Origin: Oligoflexia bacterium
GTDB taxonomy: Bacteria; Bdellovibrionota; UBA1018; CAIPTA01
NCBI GenBank assembly: GCA_023954355.1
Contig: JAMLID010000011.1
Span: 26,349-90,348, forward strand
DNA length: 64,000 nt
Direction: 5' to 3'
Part shown: in pieces, positions 55,028 through 63,705 of the stretch
Position numbering within the stretch: the first letter of the stretch is position 1
Layout of the letters: each line of letters begins with the position of its first letter
Position numbers and translations under genes: made by a program
Notes under the pieces: model-generated
What the model was told of the DNA's origin: nothing
The model's database searches: none
The model's input: the letters and a program-made list of their open reading frames with translations, nothing else

Positions 55028-56128
55028 ATGCGAATCTGGGCCTATACAAGTTCTGTATTTATCTGTCTTTTGCTGCCAATTTCACTATTGGCTGCCGATG
55101 AAGCTACTACCTTAGACACCTCTACTACTTCTAAAACCCAAGAAAGCTCTTATCTACTAACTGAACCATTAGATATACATTCAATACTTTCGTTCCCCGC
55201 CTATGTTTTTTCTCTAAGCACTACTACTGAAGGCACTAAACCTGAAAGAGTAAATATAGACTACAGCCCCCCTCCGGCAACCGAGCTTTCTTTAGGATTT
55301 TCTTATCAAGATTTTGCCTTCTCTTGGTCGCGACCAATTCCACAATCTTCTTCAAACCGTAATACTTATGGAGAAGCAAACTATAATGATTGGCGCTTTG
55401 AATATGGGATATCAAGATTTGCCCTGAGTGTTTTTCACCAAAGATATAAAAATTTTTATACAGACGCTAACGGAAAAAGCGACAAATATGTAAGAACAGA
55501 ATTCGGTGATGATATTTTAGAAGATAAACCTACTTTAAAAAACTCTACTTATACGCCTAGTGAAATCATTAAACGACCAGATATTCGTACACAACATAGC
55601 GCCGCCATTTTTTATTATGCGCATCCCATACTTTCAGATTATCCCGACGCATTTATGCTTTCATTTCGCGCAAATGCTGAAAATACTAGCGAGGGATTTG
55701 ACTTAAATTGGGTTTCTAATTTTTCAGTAAATCACTCAAAAGTAGAATCCACATATTCTTTAATCCCCAAAAACCAAACACAAAAATTTAAAGACGCTCA
55801 AGATCTTATCGGTAGCGAAGCTTATTCTTTAGGGATAGCTACCGGACTTGCCTCAAGCTATGTATTTTCTAATTCTAATTTTTATTTACATGGTGCTCTA
55901 CTCATAGGCACTACCGCGCAAAGACAGAAGACAATTTATATTCAAAATCAAAATTGGAAAAACACCATTGCCACTGTAACCCATTTTCGCACAGGACTAG
56001 TCAGAGAAGGAAAAACCCACTCTTTCTCTCTTGGGATGATCGTAGACAACTGGTCTTATAAAATAAATGCTATTAGATTTAACTCGAGTAACCTAGGCCT
56101 TGAACTAGGGTACTCGATTCGACTTTAA
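55028..56128 (+). CDS. putative outer-membrane beta-barrel, DUF4421-like
   Basis: 366 aa. A signal peptide (ending LLAADEA) is followed by about 330 residues with alternating aromatic strands (ELSLGFSYQDFAFSW, WRFEYGISRFALSVF, NLGLELGYSIRL) and Ser/Thr/Asn-rich loops; this pattern suggests a barrel. The family match is by resemblance to DUF4421 proteins and is weak. It is an isolated gene with its own upstream region (54868-55027) and no recognised partner. Confidence 0.6.
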   Translation: MRIWAYTSSVFICLLLPISLLAADEATTLDTSTTSKTQESSYLLTEPLDIHSILSFPAYVFSLSTTTEGTKPERVNIDYSPPPATELSLGFSYQDFAFSWSRPIPQSSSNRNTYGEANYNDWRFEYGISRFALSVFHQRYKNFYTDANGKSDKYVRTEFGDDILEDKPTLKNSTYTPSEIIKRPDIRTQHSAAIFYYAHPILSDYPDAFMLSFRANAENTSEGFDLNWVSNFSVNHSKVESTYSLIPKNQTQKFKDAQDLIGSEAYSLGIATGLASSYVFSNSNFYLHGALLIGTTAQRQKTIYIQNQNWKNTIATVTHFRTGLVREGKTHSFSLGMIVDNWSYKINAIRFNSSNLGLELGYSIRL

Positions 56129-56158
56129 TAGAATCCTAGCCTAAGCCAGAGACTATTC

Positions 56159-56428
56159 TTAAGCGTATCTTTGAATTAAATGAACGCCGAATTGTGTTTT
56201 TACTGGTTTTGAAACTTCTCCGACAGTAAGTGCAAATGCTGCTTCTTCAAACGGAGCAACCATGCTTCCCTTGCCAAATTCCCCTAAATCGCCTCCATCA
56301 GCGCCTGATGGGCATTGTGAGTGTTCTTTTGCTAATTCCTCAAAGGTTTTACCTTCTTTTAAATTTTTCAATAAATCCAGAGCTTCGTGTTCTTGAGCAA
56401 CTAAAATATGCTTTGCTTTAATTTTCAT
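56159..56428 (-). CDS. parvulin-type peptidyl-prolyl isomerase
   Basis: 89 aa from ATG 56428, with AAAGGAG upstream; the longer frame from 56467 lacks a site. It is a stand-alone PpiC/rotamase domain: KIKAKHILV, FEELAKEHSQCPS, GGDLGEFGKGSMV, FEEAAFAL and FGVHLIQ are all in place. No signal peptide, so it acts in the cytoplasm, assisting proline isomerisation in folding. It follows the GH31 gene on the same strand. Confidence 0.9.
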   Translation of the reverse strand: MKIKAKHILVAQEHEALDLLKNLKEGKTFEELAKEHSQCPSGADGGDLGEFGKGSMVAPFEEAAFALTVGEVSKPVKTQFGVHLIQRYA

Positions 56429-56470
56429 TTTTTCTCCTTTTTTATTTTCTACTGAATAAGAGCACAAAGA

Positions 56471-58624
56471 TCAATCCAAAATTCTCCAATATGCGGCAGG
56501 ACGTCCTAGAGGCGCATCTACTACAAGCCAGTTAGATTTTTTTAAATCTAAAACTTCTCCTGTAGAGAAGTGCTTCCACTTACCTTTAGGAAAAAATATA
56601 TTTACTGTGGTTTGATTCTCAAAAAAAACTGGGGCAACCAATAGCCTGTCTCCTAATAAAAATTGCTGATCACTTGTGATAATTTCTTTTTCTTCAGGAA
56701 ACTCAAGCCACATAGGACGAACCACAGGCCAGCCTTTTTCTGAAGCGTCTTGGATTAGTTTTTTTCTGTATAAAAATAAAGAAGAGTAAATTTCTGCATT
56801 TTTAGTGAATTCTTTACGAATCTCAGCATCACTATAAATTTGAATATTGTTTTCTGGTTGGTTCCCTTCATGTGAACGAAAAATTAATGTAAAGGCATTC
56901 ATTTCCATCCAGCGAATTAATAATTCTTTTGAGCGAATATAAGAAAAAAAAGGAAGCTTAAAAGAAGTATACCCTCCAATATCGCTATGATTTAAAGTAA
57001 ATCCAGAAATACCTGAACTTAATAAGGCTGTAAGAGATGAGCGCATTCCGTCGTATTGATCCCAAGTAACTAGCTGGTCTCCCGTCCAAAATAAAGTTGC
57101 GTATTTTGGGCTCTCTAAGAAACCTGATCTCATAAAAAATGTTAAATTTTTTGAGTTATTAACTTCTTCTATTGCCTCTCTATTTAACTTTGCCCATTCT
57201 ACTGGATACTGATTGTGAAAACTTATGGGATTTTTATCTCTGTAAAATCCCTCTAGGGGTGCAGCCTCTCCAAAATCTGCCATCCATCCCCAAAAGCCAT
57301 TCCCGATCAATTCTTTTTTTATAATCTCTTTCACCCAAGTCACTGCATTTACATTAGATAAATCTAAAAGATTCGTTGCAAAGTCTGTGACTTTAATTTC
57401 AATAAATTTTTCTTCCTTATCTCTTACGAAAAAGTTTTTTTCTAGCCCTTCAGAACGATAGTTTTTTCTCTCCTTATTTGGTGGATCAACAAAGAAAGGA
57501 TTAATATAGCCTAAAAAATTAGTCCCCCCACTCTGCTCTTTTTCTAAAAAATGATCCCAATTCGGGTAATGTTTCTTATCTAAATCCCAGCTCCACCAAA
57601 GTTGTTTTCCTATAATAGTTTTTCTCTGCCCCACCCAATCTTGTAGCCACAAACCAGAGAATCGAAGGTCTTCAAAATCAGTAAGAATTTTTTGTATATG
57701 ATCTCTCCCTCCCTGCGCACCTAAGATTGGACCTTTATGAATCCAATCAGGTAGCGTTCTCATACGACCCGTATACTCTGTAGTTTTTGTTAGTAAATTT
57801 TTAGGTGACTGAGCATCTAAAAGAATTCCACTGATATTAGAGCTCCAATAATCAAAAATAATTTCTTCATGATTTCTAAAATCGAATTCTCCATATTCAT
57901 AATTTTTTAAAATAAGTGCTCTATTTTTAGTACTCACGAATAAAGGAGAACTAATATATGTCGCATAGGCATCGCCTCCAGAGCCTGCTAGTAGATTTAA
58001 AATAGCTGTAATCGGTTGTAGACCACGACCTATACCTTGCTCTGATACCCACACAGGAACTCTATGTCCCTTAAGGTCAAAATGAGTGAACTGCTCACCA
58101 GTTCCAAAAAAATGCTCCTCTTGACTAGAGAAAAATCTAGCATAAATCCGATCTAAACTAGAATCTGCTTGAATAGAAAAACTTAAATTTTTGTTTTGGT
58201 CTTTTTCAAAAACCCATTCCCAAGCTTTATTTTCTCTTTGGCAAATAAAGCTTCCTTTAAGAATAATTTTTTTCTCTAGCTTAAAAAATTCTTCGATTAC
58301 TTGCTTTTCACAGTCTAGTCTATTTCGAAAAGTAATTTGATATGATCCGTGACGGTCACGAAAAATTATTTTTCCTGTCGAAGCACCAAGAAAGGCTTTT
58401 TTTACAGACGTAGACCAAAGATTTTTTTCACCTCTCCTAATAACGAATTGATTCTCATCGTATGTAAAAGATAAATCTTCTAATTCAATTGTTTTGGGAG
58501 AAAACTTCCACTCTATGGTACCGAATTTTTTTGGTAAGTCTTCCCGTAAGGGAAACATTCTCCATAAAACAAAGGCCAAGCAAATAACAATAGGAATTAG
58601 GATACTTTTAGGAATCTTTTTCAT
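56471..58624 (-). CDS. exported GH31 glycoside hydrolase related to sulfoquinovosidases
   Basis: 717 aa. An N-terminal hydrophobic segment (about 6-24) suggests export or membrane anchoring. The GH31 core matches the YihQ group: FGTGEQF, SEQGIGRG, LQDWVGQR, nucleophile Asp in WMADFGE, acid/base Asp in WTGDQ, and HSDIGGYTS. At the YihQ position whose Arg binds the sulfonate (E. coli GKRVMW) this protein has GKQLWW, so sulfoquinovose may not be its substrate. It probably cleaves alpha-glucosides in the periplasm. The enzyme core looks intact. Confidence 0.82.
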   Translation of the reverse strand: MKKIPKSILIPIVICLAFVLWRMFPLREDLPKKFGTIEWKFSPKTIELEDLSFTYDENQFVIRRGEKNLWSTSVKKAFLGASTGKIIFRDRHGSYQITFRNRLDCEKQVIEEFFKLEKKIILKGSFICQRENKAWEWVFEKDQNKNLSFSIQADSSLDRIYARFFSSQEEHFFGTGEQFTHFDLKGHRVPVWVSEQGIGRGLQPITAILNLLAGSGGDAYATYISSPLFVSTKNRALILKNYEYGEFDFRNHEEIIFDYWSSNISGILLDAQSPKNLLTKTTEYTGRMRTLPDWIHKGPILGAQGGRDHIQKILTDFEDLRFSGLWLQDWVGQRKTIIGKQLWWSWDLDKKHYPNWDHFLEKEQSGGTNFLGYINPFFVDPPNKERKNYRSEGLEKNFFVRDKEEKFIEIKVTDFATNLLDLSNVNAVTWVKEIIKKELIGNGFWGWMADFGEAAPLEGFYRDKNPISFHNQYPVEWAKLNREAIEEVNNSKNLTFFMRSGFLESPKYATLFWTGDQLVTWDQYDGMRSSLTALLSSGISGFTLNHSDIGGYTSFKLPFFSYIRSKELLIRWMEMNAFTLIFRSHEGNQPENNIQIYSDAEIRKEFTKNAEIYSSLFLYRKKLIQDASEKGWPVVRPMWLEFPEEKEIITSDQQFLLGDRLLVAPVFFENQTTVNIFFPKGKWKHFSTGEVLDLKKSNWLVVDAPLGRPAAYWRILD

Positions 58625-58780
58625 CTCAGGCCAAGCCTAAACCAAAATAGTGATAAAAAAATTCCAGAATATTGGTATTTATGAATTTTTCAATATTATG
58701 CAGCGCGCATACTGAGGAAAAGCCAAGCTTCTGCTTTTTTTGCAATCTAAGGAATGATAAGAAATTTGAACACATAGGTG

Positions 58781-58857
<77 letters not shown>

Positions 58858-58865
58858 AAAAAAGA

Positions 58866-58893
58866 AGCCTCGCGAAGCGGGGTTTTCTTTTTT
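58866..58893 (+). terminator. rho-independent terminator after the tRNA
   Basis: CCTCGC-GAA-GCGGGG forms a 6-bp stem (one G-U) followed by TTTTCTTTTTT, 10 nt beyond the tRNA. Confidence 0.82.
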
Positions 58894-58921
58894 GGTGACC
58901 TCAAGTCCTAGAGTTGAAATA

Positions 58922-59030
58922 AGTCCAGGTGAACAAGTAGCAGGACGCTACGCGGTTAGTGCCCTCCATTTATGGAAGGCGGATACAGGATGTACAGATG
59001 GGGCCGCCTCGGCCGCGAGGGGCCCACCAA
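58922..59030 (+). repeat. split second copy of the tRNA-Ile2 3' end around a GC-rich insert
   Basis: AGTCCAGGTG at 58922-58931 equals the tRNA T-arm end, and GGGCCCACCAA at 59020-59030 equals its acceptor 3' strand plus CCA. In the tRNA they are contiguous; here about 88 nt separate them. The insert is GC-rich in an AT-rich genome and contains the hairpins GGCCG-CCT-CGGCC and CCTCG-GCCG-CGAGG. No ORF. It may be an old att site or a relic tRNA copy with an inserted palindromic element. Confidence 0.6.
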
Positions 59031-59140
59031 TCATATACAAATGAACCTCCGTCCTTTACACGTTTCTTTATAAATTACTCCATTTCTTAGAATATTCCGC
59101 ATAAATACCGATACCTAGAATAGGAAAACACTATATTTAA

Positions 59141-60400
59141 ATGCTGAATTTATTATCGATCTTATTATCATTACACTCTCTAGCAGATCCAACTTTCGGA
59201 CCAGAGGTAGAATTTCGAGGTAAAAAGCAAATCCCCTCTCTCTTATGTGGAGCCGCTGTTTACCAAAGTACTACAGAAACTATTAAAAATAGTTCAAAAA
59301 AAATTGGGCTTGCATCCACTCTCGTTGCACCGGTTGGAATCGCTAAGATCGTTTATTCAGACCAAAAAAATCATAATGAAACTGACTCTATTGATCTTGG
59401 ACTAAATACTTTACTTGGCTTAGGAGTAACAAGTGGTAGCATTGCAGGCGCTGGCTTTTTATATAGCATTAAGTGTGACGATATTAGATTGGCAGCAGAA
59501 AAATCCTACGATACTAAATTAGTGGCTGAATTAGAAAGTTTATGCACAAATAATCGATGTAAACTAACTAAAGTTGAAGAAGTTAAAGACATAGGTAAGC
59601 ATGAAGATGTAGTTTATCATGACTACACAATAAAATACCCAGATGGATTCGAAGTTCACTTCACTCATGATAATTCTGTAATTGAAGTAAAAACGACTCC
59701 TCTCACAGCTAAAAATGCAAAAATACAAACTGAACGATTGCAGACAGATGTCTGGGATATGCTAAAAAAAATTGGACTAACTCCACCTCGCTTTGATGGT
59801 CCCTGGAATGGTGGACATATTCATATCGGTTTAGATTCAGCATTTAAAAATCTTGGACACTTTAAATCTTTTCTAAATGATCTTTTAGAGCACCCTGAAT
59901 TGGCAGAAGGTATTTTAGGTAATGATCAATTAGAGGCTGCCTCACCAAGCAAGAACAATGGAGCAAGAATCCGTGATTTACTAGATTCACTTCAAGAAAT
60001 TCCGGATCACGAAAAAGTCACCCACGAAAACGTACGAAAATTACTATACAAAAAATTGCCAAAAGACGGCTTCGGTATTGTCTATCATCCATTCTTAAGA
60101 ACCATTGAATTGCGATTTATTCGATCACAAAAAAGTGCCTCTGTTTTAGAAAAAATAATCAGACTTATTGATCAAAGAATTAAATATTTAGCTGAATCAC
60201 CATCAATAAAACCCATAACTGATATCAGCTTTCGACCCAAAAGTGATTCAGAAAAAATACGAGATTTTCAACGTTATATAGAAGAAACTGGTTTAAGCTG
60301 GGACGAATACGAAGAGTTAGTACCCACTAAAAAGGCCCGATGGATAGGTAATTTTAATGCAAAATGTAGCCTATTTTTTCAAAAATTCGCTGAACATTAG
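59141..60400 (+). CDS. amidoligase-like protein with N-terminal hydrophobic segment
   Basis: 419 aa. FGPEVEF (19-25), VIEVKTTPL (180-188), NGGHIHIGL (223-231) and RTIELRF (320-326) line up with the motif order of the amidoligase_2 group (glutamine-synthetase-like fold carboxylate-amine ligases). A hydrophobic insert of about 80 residues with Gly-rich segments (57-72 and 88-110) separates the first two motifs. The first 15 residues (MLNLLSILLSLHSLA) look like a signal peptide, which would be odd for an ATP-dependent ligase. Role unknown; peptide or glycan amidation is possible. The gene is alone on its strand. Confidence 0.55.
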   Translation: MLNLLSILLSLHSLADPTFGPEVEFRGKKQIPSLLCGAAVYQSTTETIKNSSKKIGLASTLVAPVGIAKIVYSDQKNHNETDSIDLGLNTLLGLGVTSGSIAGAGFLYSIKCDDIRLAAEKSYDTKLVAELESLCTNNRCKLTKVEEVKDIGKHEDVVYHDYTIKYPDGFEVHFTHDNSVIEVKTTPLTAKNAKIQTERLQTDVWDMLKKIGLTPPRFDGPWNGGHIHIGLDSAFKNLGHFKSFLNDLLEHPELAEGILGNDQLEAASPSKNNGARIRDLLDSLQEIPDHEKVTHENVRKLLYKKLPKDGFGIVYHPFLRTIELRFIRSQKSASVLEKIIRLIDQRIKYLAESPSIKPITDISFRPKSDSEKIRDFQRYIEETGLSWDEYEELVPTKKARWIGNFNAKCSLFFQKFAEH

Positions 60401-60503
60401 GCCTATACTACTGAGCCTGCTCAAGCAGAAGTTGATTCATTTTTAGCTAACATTAATAGCAGAGGTGTTCTTTTTAAACGACAATAGTAAGAATTCAAAT
60501 ATA

Positions 60504-60541
60504 CAAAAAAAGGGCGAAGAAAAAATTCTTCGCCCTTTTTT
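60504..60541. terminator. bidirectional rho-independent terminator
   Basis: AAAAAGGGCGAAGAA and TTCTTCGCCCTTTTT are perfect inverted arms around AAAA, between the convergent amidoligase-like and FadL genes; the A and T runs make it work both ways. Confidence 0.88.
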
Positions 60542-60543
60542 AT

Positions 60544-61842
60544 TTAAAATTTATAAGTAACACCAGTGTGAATAGCAATTACACTCGCCTTTGTTTCTGT
60601 ACTCACTCCTGATAATAGTTCTCTTGATTGGCTTGTTCCTGTACCTGTAGTACCAGAAGTCATTGATCCACTAGCTGAATTAAACGCATACTCAAAAGCA
60701 CCGTCGAAATCTAAGTTTTCAAGAAAAGCATATCCCATGCCTGCAGTAAGTGTATGCCCAGTCCCTGCAGGAGAAAGTGTTGCTCTTGCATCTGTGTCTG
60801 ACGTTACTTTTGTGGTTAAAATATATCCAGCACGTAGCTTCCAAGCATTAATACCGTCATATTCTGTTCCAATACGAATATTCCACATATTTTTCCAACG
60901 TAATGGAATATTAGGTAAAGCGTTATTGTTTAGCGTTCCTGTAATTTTTAATTCTTGGTTGTTTTTATAGTTAACATAATCTGCAGCGCCTAAAATTAAA
61001 AAATTACTTAGTTTAAGATTTCCACCAAATGAAAGCGCCCAAGGAAAAGTAGTTCCTATAGATGCTCCTGGCCTAAAAGTTGCCGTAGTTGTGTTACCAG
61101 AGCCAGTAAGCCTAGCCTCGCCATTGATCTGCCCTTCAGCCACTACGTCTACAGCATTACGAAAAGAAGCTCCAATTCCCCAATCATCGTTAGGTGATTG
61201 ATACTGTACTCCTAAACGAAATCCGTCATATTTTGTATCTTTAGCATCGTAAATATTCACATAAGTAACTGCAGGAACATTCACTAAAGCTTTTGCTGTT
61301 GAGAGTCCCCCTTTTGCTTCTAATATTCTCCAAGCGGCTCCAATTCTTAGACCCGGCTGTATTTCGTATCCAAATCCTAGCGCGTATTCAATTACAGAAA
61401 AATCCGTTACAATTCGAGGGCGAAAGCTGCCTAGAGCGGCATAGCTTCCAGTAAAATCTACCCCATCATAAATGGCTTTTGATCCACCAGCTACATAGGC
61501 ACCGATTCCCACCCCTAAACGGTCCATCACTTTATAATTCATCGAAAACTCACCCACGGGAGAAAAATTGTGGTCTGTTTTTTCTGTACGATTTGCAGAA
61601 ACTACATGTCCATCAATAGATACCCATGTAGGACTAAAATTTAAACTAACATCCGAACTTGCAGCCAGCCCTGCTGGATTAATAGCAATGGATTGTGATC
61701 CACTAATTTTACTTACAGAAGCAACACCATATCCCGCCTCTTTCCCTGACCACAAAACAGCTTTTTCAAACCCTGCTGCGTAAACATTTGAAGAAATAAA
61801 AAACAAATAAGCGAATCCAACAAATATTAATAAAGGCCTCAT
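60544..61842 (-). CDS. FadL/OmpP1/TodX-family outer-membrane transport protein
   Basis: 432 aa. A signal peptide ending VYAA is followed by AGFEKAVLWSGKEAGYG, SIAINPAGLAAS (the NPAG hatch motif), and a series of barrel strands ending in TGVTYKF, with the C-terminal Phe expected for BAM recognition. FadL-family proteins take up long-chain fatty acids or other hydrophobic compounds through a lateral opening. GGAGGATTTC lies before the ATG. Confidence 0.88.
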   Translation of the reverse strand: MRPLLIFVGFAYLFFISSNVYAAGFEKAVLWSGKEAGYGVASVSKISGSQSIAINPAGLAASSDVSLNFSPTWVSIDGHVVSANRTEKTDHNFSPVGEFSMNYKVMDRLGVGIGAYVAGGSKAIYDGVDFTGSYAALGSFRPRIVTDFSVIEYALGFGYEIQPGLRIGAAWRILEAKGGLSTAKALVNVPAVTYVNIYDAKDTKYDGFRLGVQYQSPNDDWGIGASFRNAVDVVAEGQINGEARLTGSGNTTTATFRPGASIGTTFPWALSFGGNLKLSNFLILGAADYVNYKNNQELKITGTLNNNALPNIPLRWKNMWNIRIGTEYDGINAWKLRAGYILTTKVTSDTDARATLSPAGTGHTLTAGMGYAFLENLDFDGAFEYAFNSASGSMTSGTTGTGTSQSRELLSGVSTETKASVIAIHTGVTYKF

Positions 61843-61986
61843 GAAATCCTCCGTAAGATAATGTATCTCTCTTACTCATCAGTATTAGGTAAGAACACAT
61901 AAAGTCCTAGTATTTTTTAGAAGATCGCGTTTTTGTCCTACAAAAATCTACTATTAAGTTTGGCTATAAAGTTCGATAATATAAGT

Positions 61987-62187
61987 ATGAAAAAAATCAA
62001 AGAATCAGAAATTTATCCTAAATTCACCTTTCGTTTAAATCACAAAGAAAAAGAGTGGCTCTCTAAAGAATTAATAAGTTTAAAAAATAAATTTGCCACC
62101 AATGAAAATAGCATCAATAAAAACGAACTAATTTTAGCAGCCCTTCGCCATGGGTTTCGTTATCTGAAAAACAGAGCTCCCTTATAA
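61987..62187 (+). CDS. small protein, ribbon-helix-helix-like
   Basis: 66 aa from ATG 61987. The frame from 61933 (TTG) adds 18 residues without support. The sequence FTFRLNHKEKEWLSKEL followed by INKNELILAALRHGFRYL has the strand-helix-helix pattern of small DNA-binding or antitoxin-like proteins, but no partner toxin gene is adjacent. It is basic. Function unknown. Confidence 0.5.
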   Translation: MKKIKESEIYPKFTFRLNHKEKEWLSKELISLKNKFATNENSINKNELILAALRHGFRYLKNRAPL

Positions 62188-62189
62188 GT

Positions 62190-63245
62190 TCAATCTATCA
62201 ATTTTACTGAATAAATTGGTGGCAAAGAATCTTTAATTTGCTGCCATTTTTTTCCTTTATTTTTAGAAAAGAAAATATTCCCTGTAGTTGTTCCGAAAAG
62301 TAAATGACTTCCGCTACCAGAGAAAGCATGTCGATAAACAATATCGTAACAATTTTTTTGAGGCAGCCCCGAAGAAAGAACAGTCCAGGTTTTTCCACCG
62401 TTAATAGTTTTTTGTACTATCAATTTTTTCTTCCAAGGAACTCTGGTTTCATCTGACAAAGCAGGTACTGTATAAGCAATTTTTTCATCTTTCTCGTCTA
62501 CTACGATTGCCCATCCAAATGCTGTAGCTAATCCTTTTGATTTGGATAAATCTTTCCAGTTCTGTGCTTGGTCTTCTGATTTAAAAATACCACAATGGTT
62601 CTGTTGCCAGATCACATCTGGATTACTCAATGCTCGCTCAATAAGGTGAGGGTCTTGGCCAATTTCAGATTCTGGATCAGGCAGAAACTCTGCACTCATT
62701 CCCTTATTTCGATAAGCCCACGTACGTCCACGGTCCTTCGATTCTAAAACTCCAGCCACAGAAATTCCGATCAAAATATGGTCTGGGTTTTCTGGATGAA
62801 TTAAAATGCTGTGCAAGCACGTACCGTCAGCCCCTCCACCAAACCACTTATCTTTTCCATGAATCTTGTGTAACCCCTCACATAAAGTCCACGTTTTACC
62901 TAAATCATCACTATAAAAAAGTTCTGCCGGGTCAGTACCCACATAAACCCTTCCTAATTTATCAGCAGCAATTGCCCAGATATCACGTACAGAATTTTTC
63001 CCATCAGCATCACCAGAAAACTTAGGTGTCGACACCTCTTCAAAAGTTTTTCCTTTATTTTTTGATACATGAATTTTCGGGCCCCAATGTCCATGCGCCA
63101 TTCCGACCCAGACATTTTTTGCGTAAGAATCATAATTTACATATGATACTTTTACTCCATCGAAAAATGCTTTTTCTAGCCTCCATCCACTAGCTTGTGG
63201 CTTGTATATTAATAACCCTTTTCTTGATGCAATAAATGCTTTCAT
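62190..63245 (-). CDS. BNR/sialidase-like beta-propeller protein
   Basis: 351 aa from ATG 63245, with GGGAGGA 5 nt upstream. It contains BNR/Asp-box repeats (SKNKGKTFEEV, SDDLGKTWTL, SKDRGRTWAY, INGGKTWTV, SKNKGKKWQQI) that form a beta-propeller, as in sialidases and VPS10-type domains. No signal peptide is seen, so it is cytoplasmic, and no sialidase catalytic Arg triad can be asserted. It is coupled to the MoaD-like gene (1 nt). Confidence 0.82.
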   Translation of the reverse strand: MKAFIASRKGLLIYKPQASGWRLEKAFFDGVKVSYVNYDSYAKNVWVGMAHGHWGPKIHVSKNKGKTFEEVSTPKFSGDADGKNSVRDIWAIAADKLGRVYVGTDPAELFYSDDLGKTWTLCEGLHKIHGKDKWFGGGADGTCLHSILIHPENPDHILIGISVAGVLESKDRGRTWAYRNKGMSAEFLPDPESEIGQDPHLIERALSNPDVIWQQNHCGIFKSEDQAQNWKDLSKSKGLATAFGWAIVVDEKDEKIAYTVPALSDETRVPWKKKLIVQKTINGGKTWTVLSSGLPQKNCYDIVYRHAFSGSGSHLLFGTTTGNIFFSKNKGKKWQQIKDSLPPIYSVKLID

Positions 63246-63246
63246 T

Positions 63247-63513
63247 TTATCCTCCCGATAATGCCTGCATGATATGTACAGTATCCCCTGCATTTAAAGC
63301 AGTTTTTACGTTAGATTTTTCAATCAAATTTCCATTTAAAAAAATATTCACATGTTTACGAATAGCCAAGTTATCTTCCAAAATATAAGATGAAAAATTT
63401 GGACGATTTTTATCCATTTCATATAAAAGCTCTAGAATCGATGAAGCGTCTATTTGAAATTCACGTTCTGGATAATACTTATGCAAATTTGCAGTTAAAA
63501 CCACTTTGATCAT
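63247..63513 (-). CDS. MoaD/ThiS-like ubiquitin-fold protein
   Basis: 88 aa. It is a beta-grasp protein ending in the ALSGG tail typical of MoaD, ThiS and sulfur carriers (the GG C-terminus is thiocarboxylated by an E1-like enzyme). Its gene is immediately before the beta-propeller gene and no moaE, thiG or E1-like (moeB/thiF) gene is in the window. A sulfur-carrier or conjugation role for the pair is plausible but unproven. Confidence 0.75.
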   Translation of the reverse strand: MIKVVLTANLHKYYPEREFQIDASSILELLYEMDKNRPNFSSYILEDNLAIRKHVNIFLNGNLIEKSNVKTALNAGDTVHIMQALSGG

Positions 63514-63705
63514 GAAAAATACTGTTCTTTAAAAATAAGTTAGATACGAGATCATTCTATATAATTCTATGTAATTTACAAATTTAATCTCTACGAACAA
63601 TCACCCATCCATTTAAAATTATTGAATTTATCGAAAATATAGTTCTAATTTTATTTAGCTATAAGGCTCGTTCAAGAAATCAGCACTCTATACCGATATG
63701 ATATC

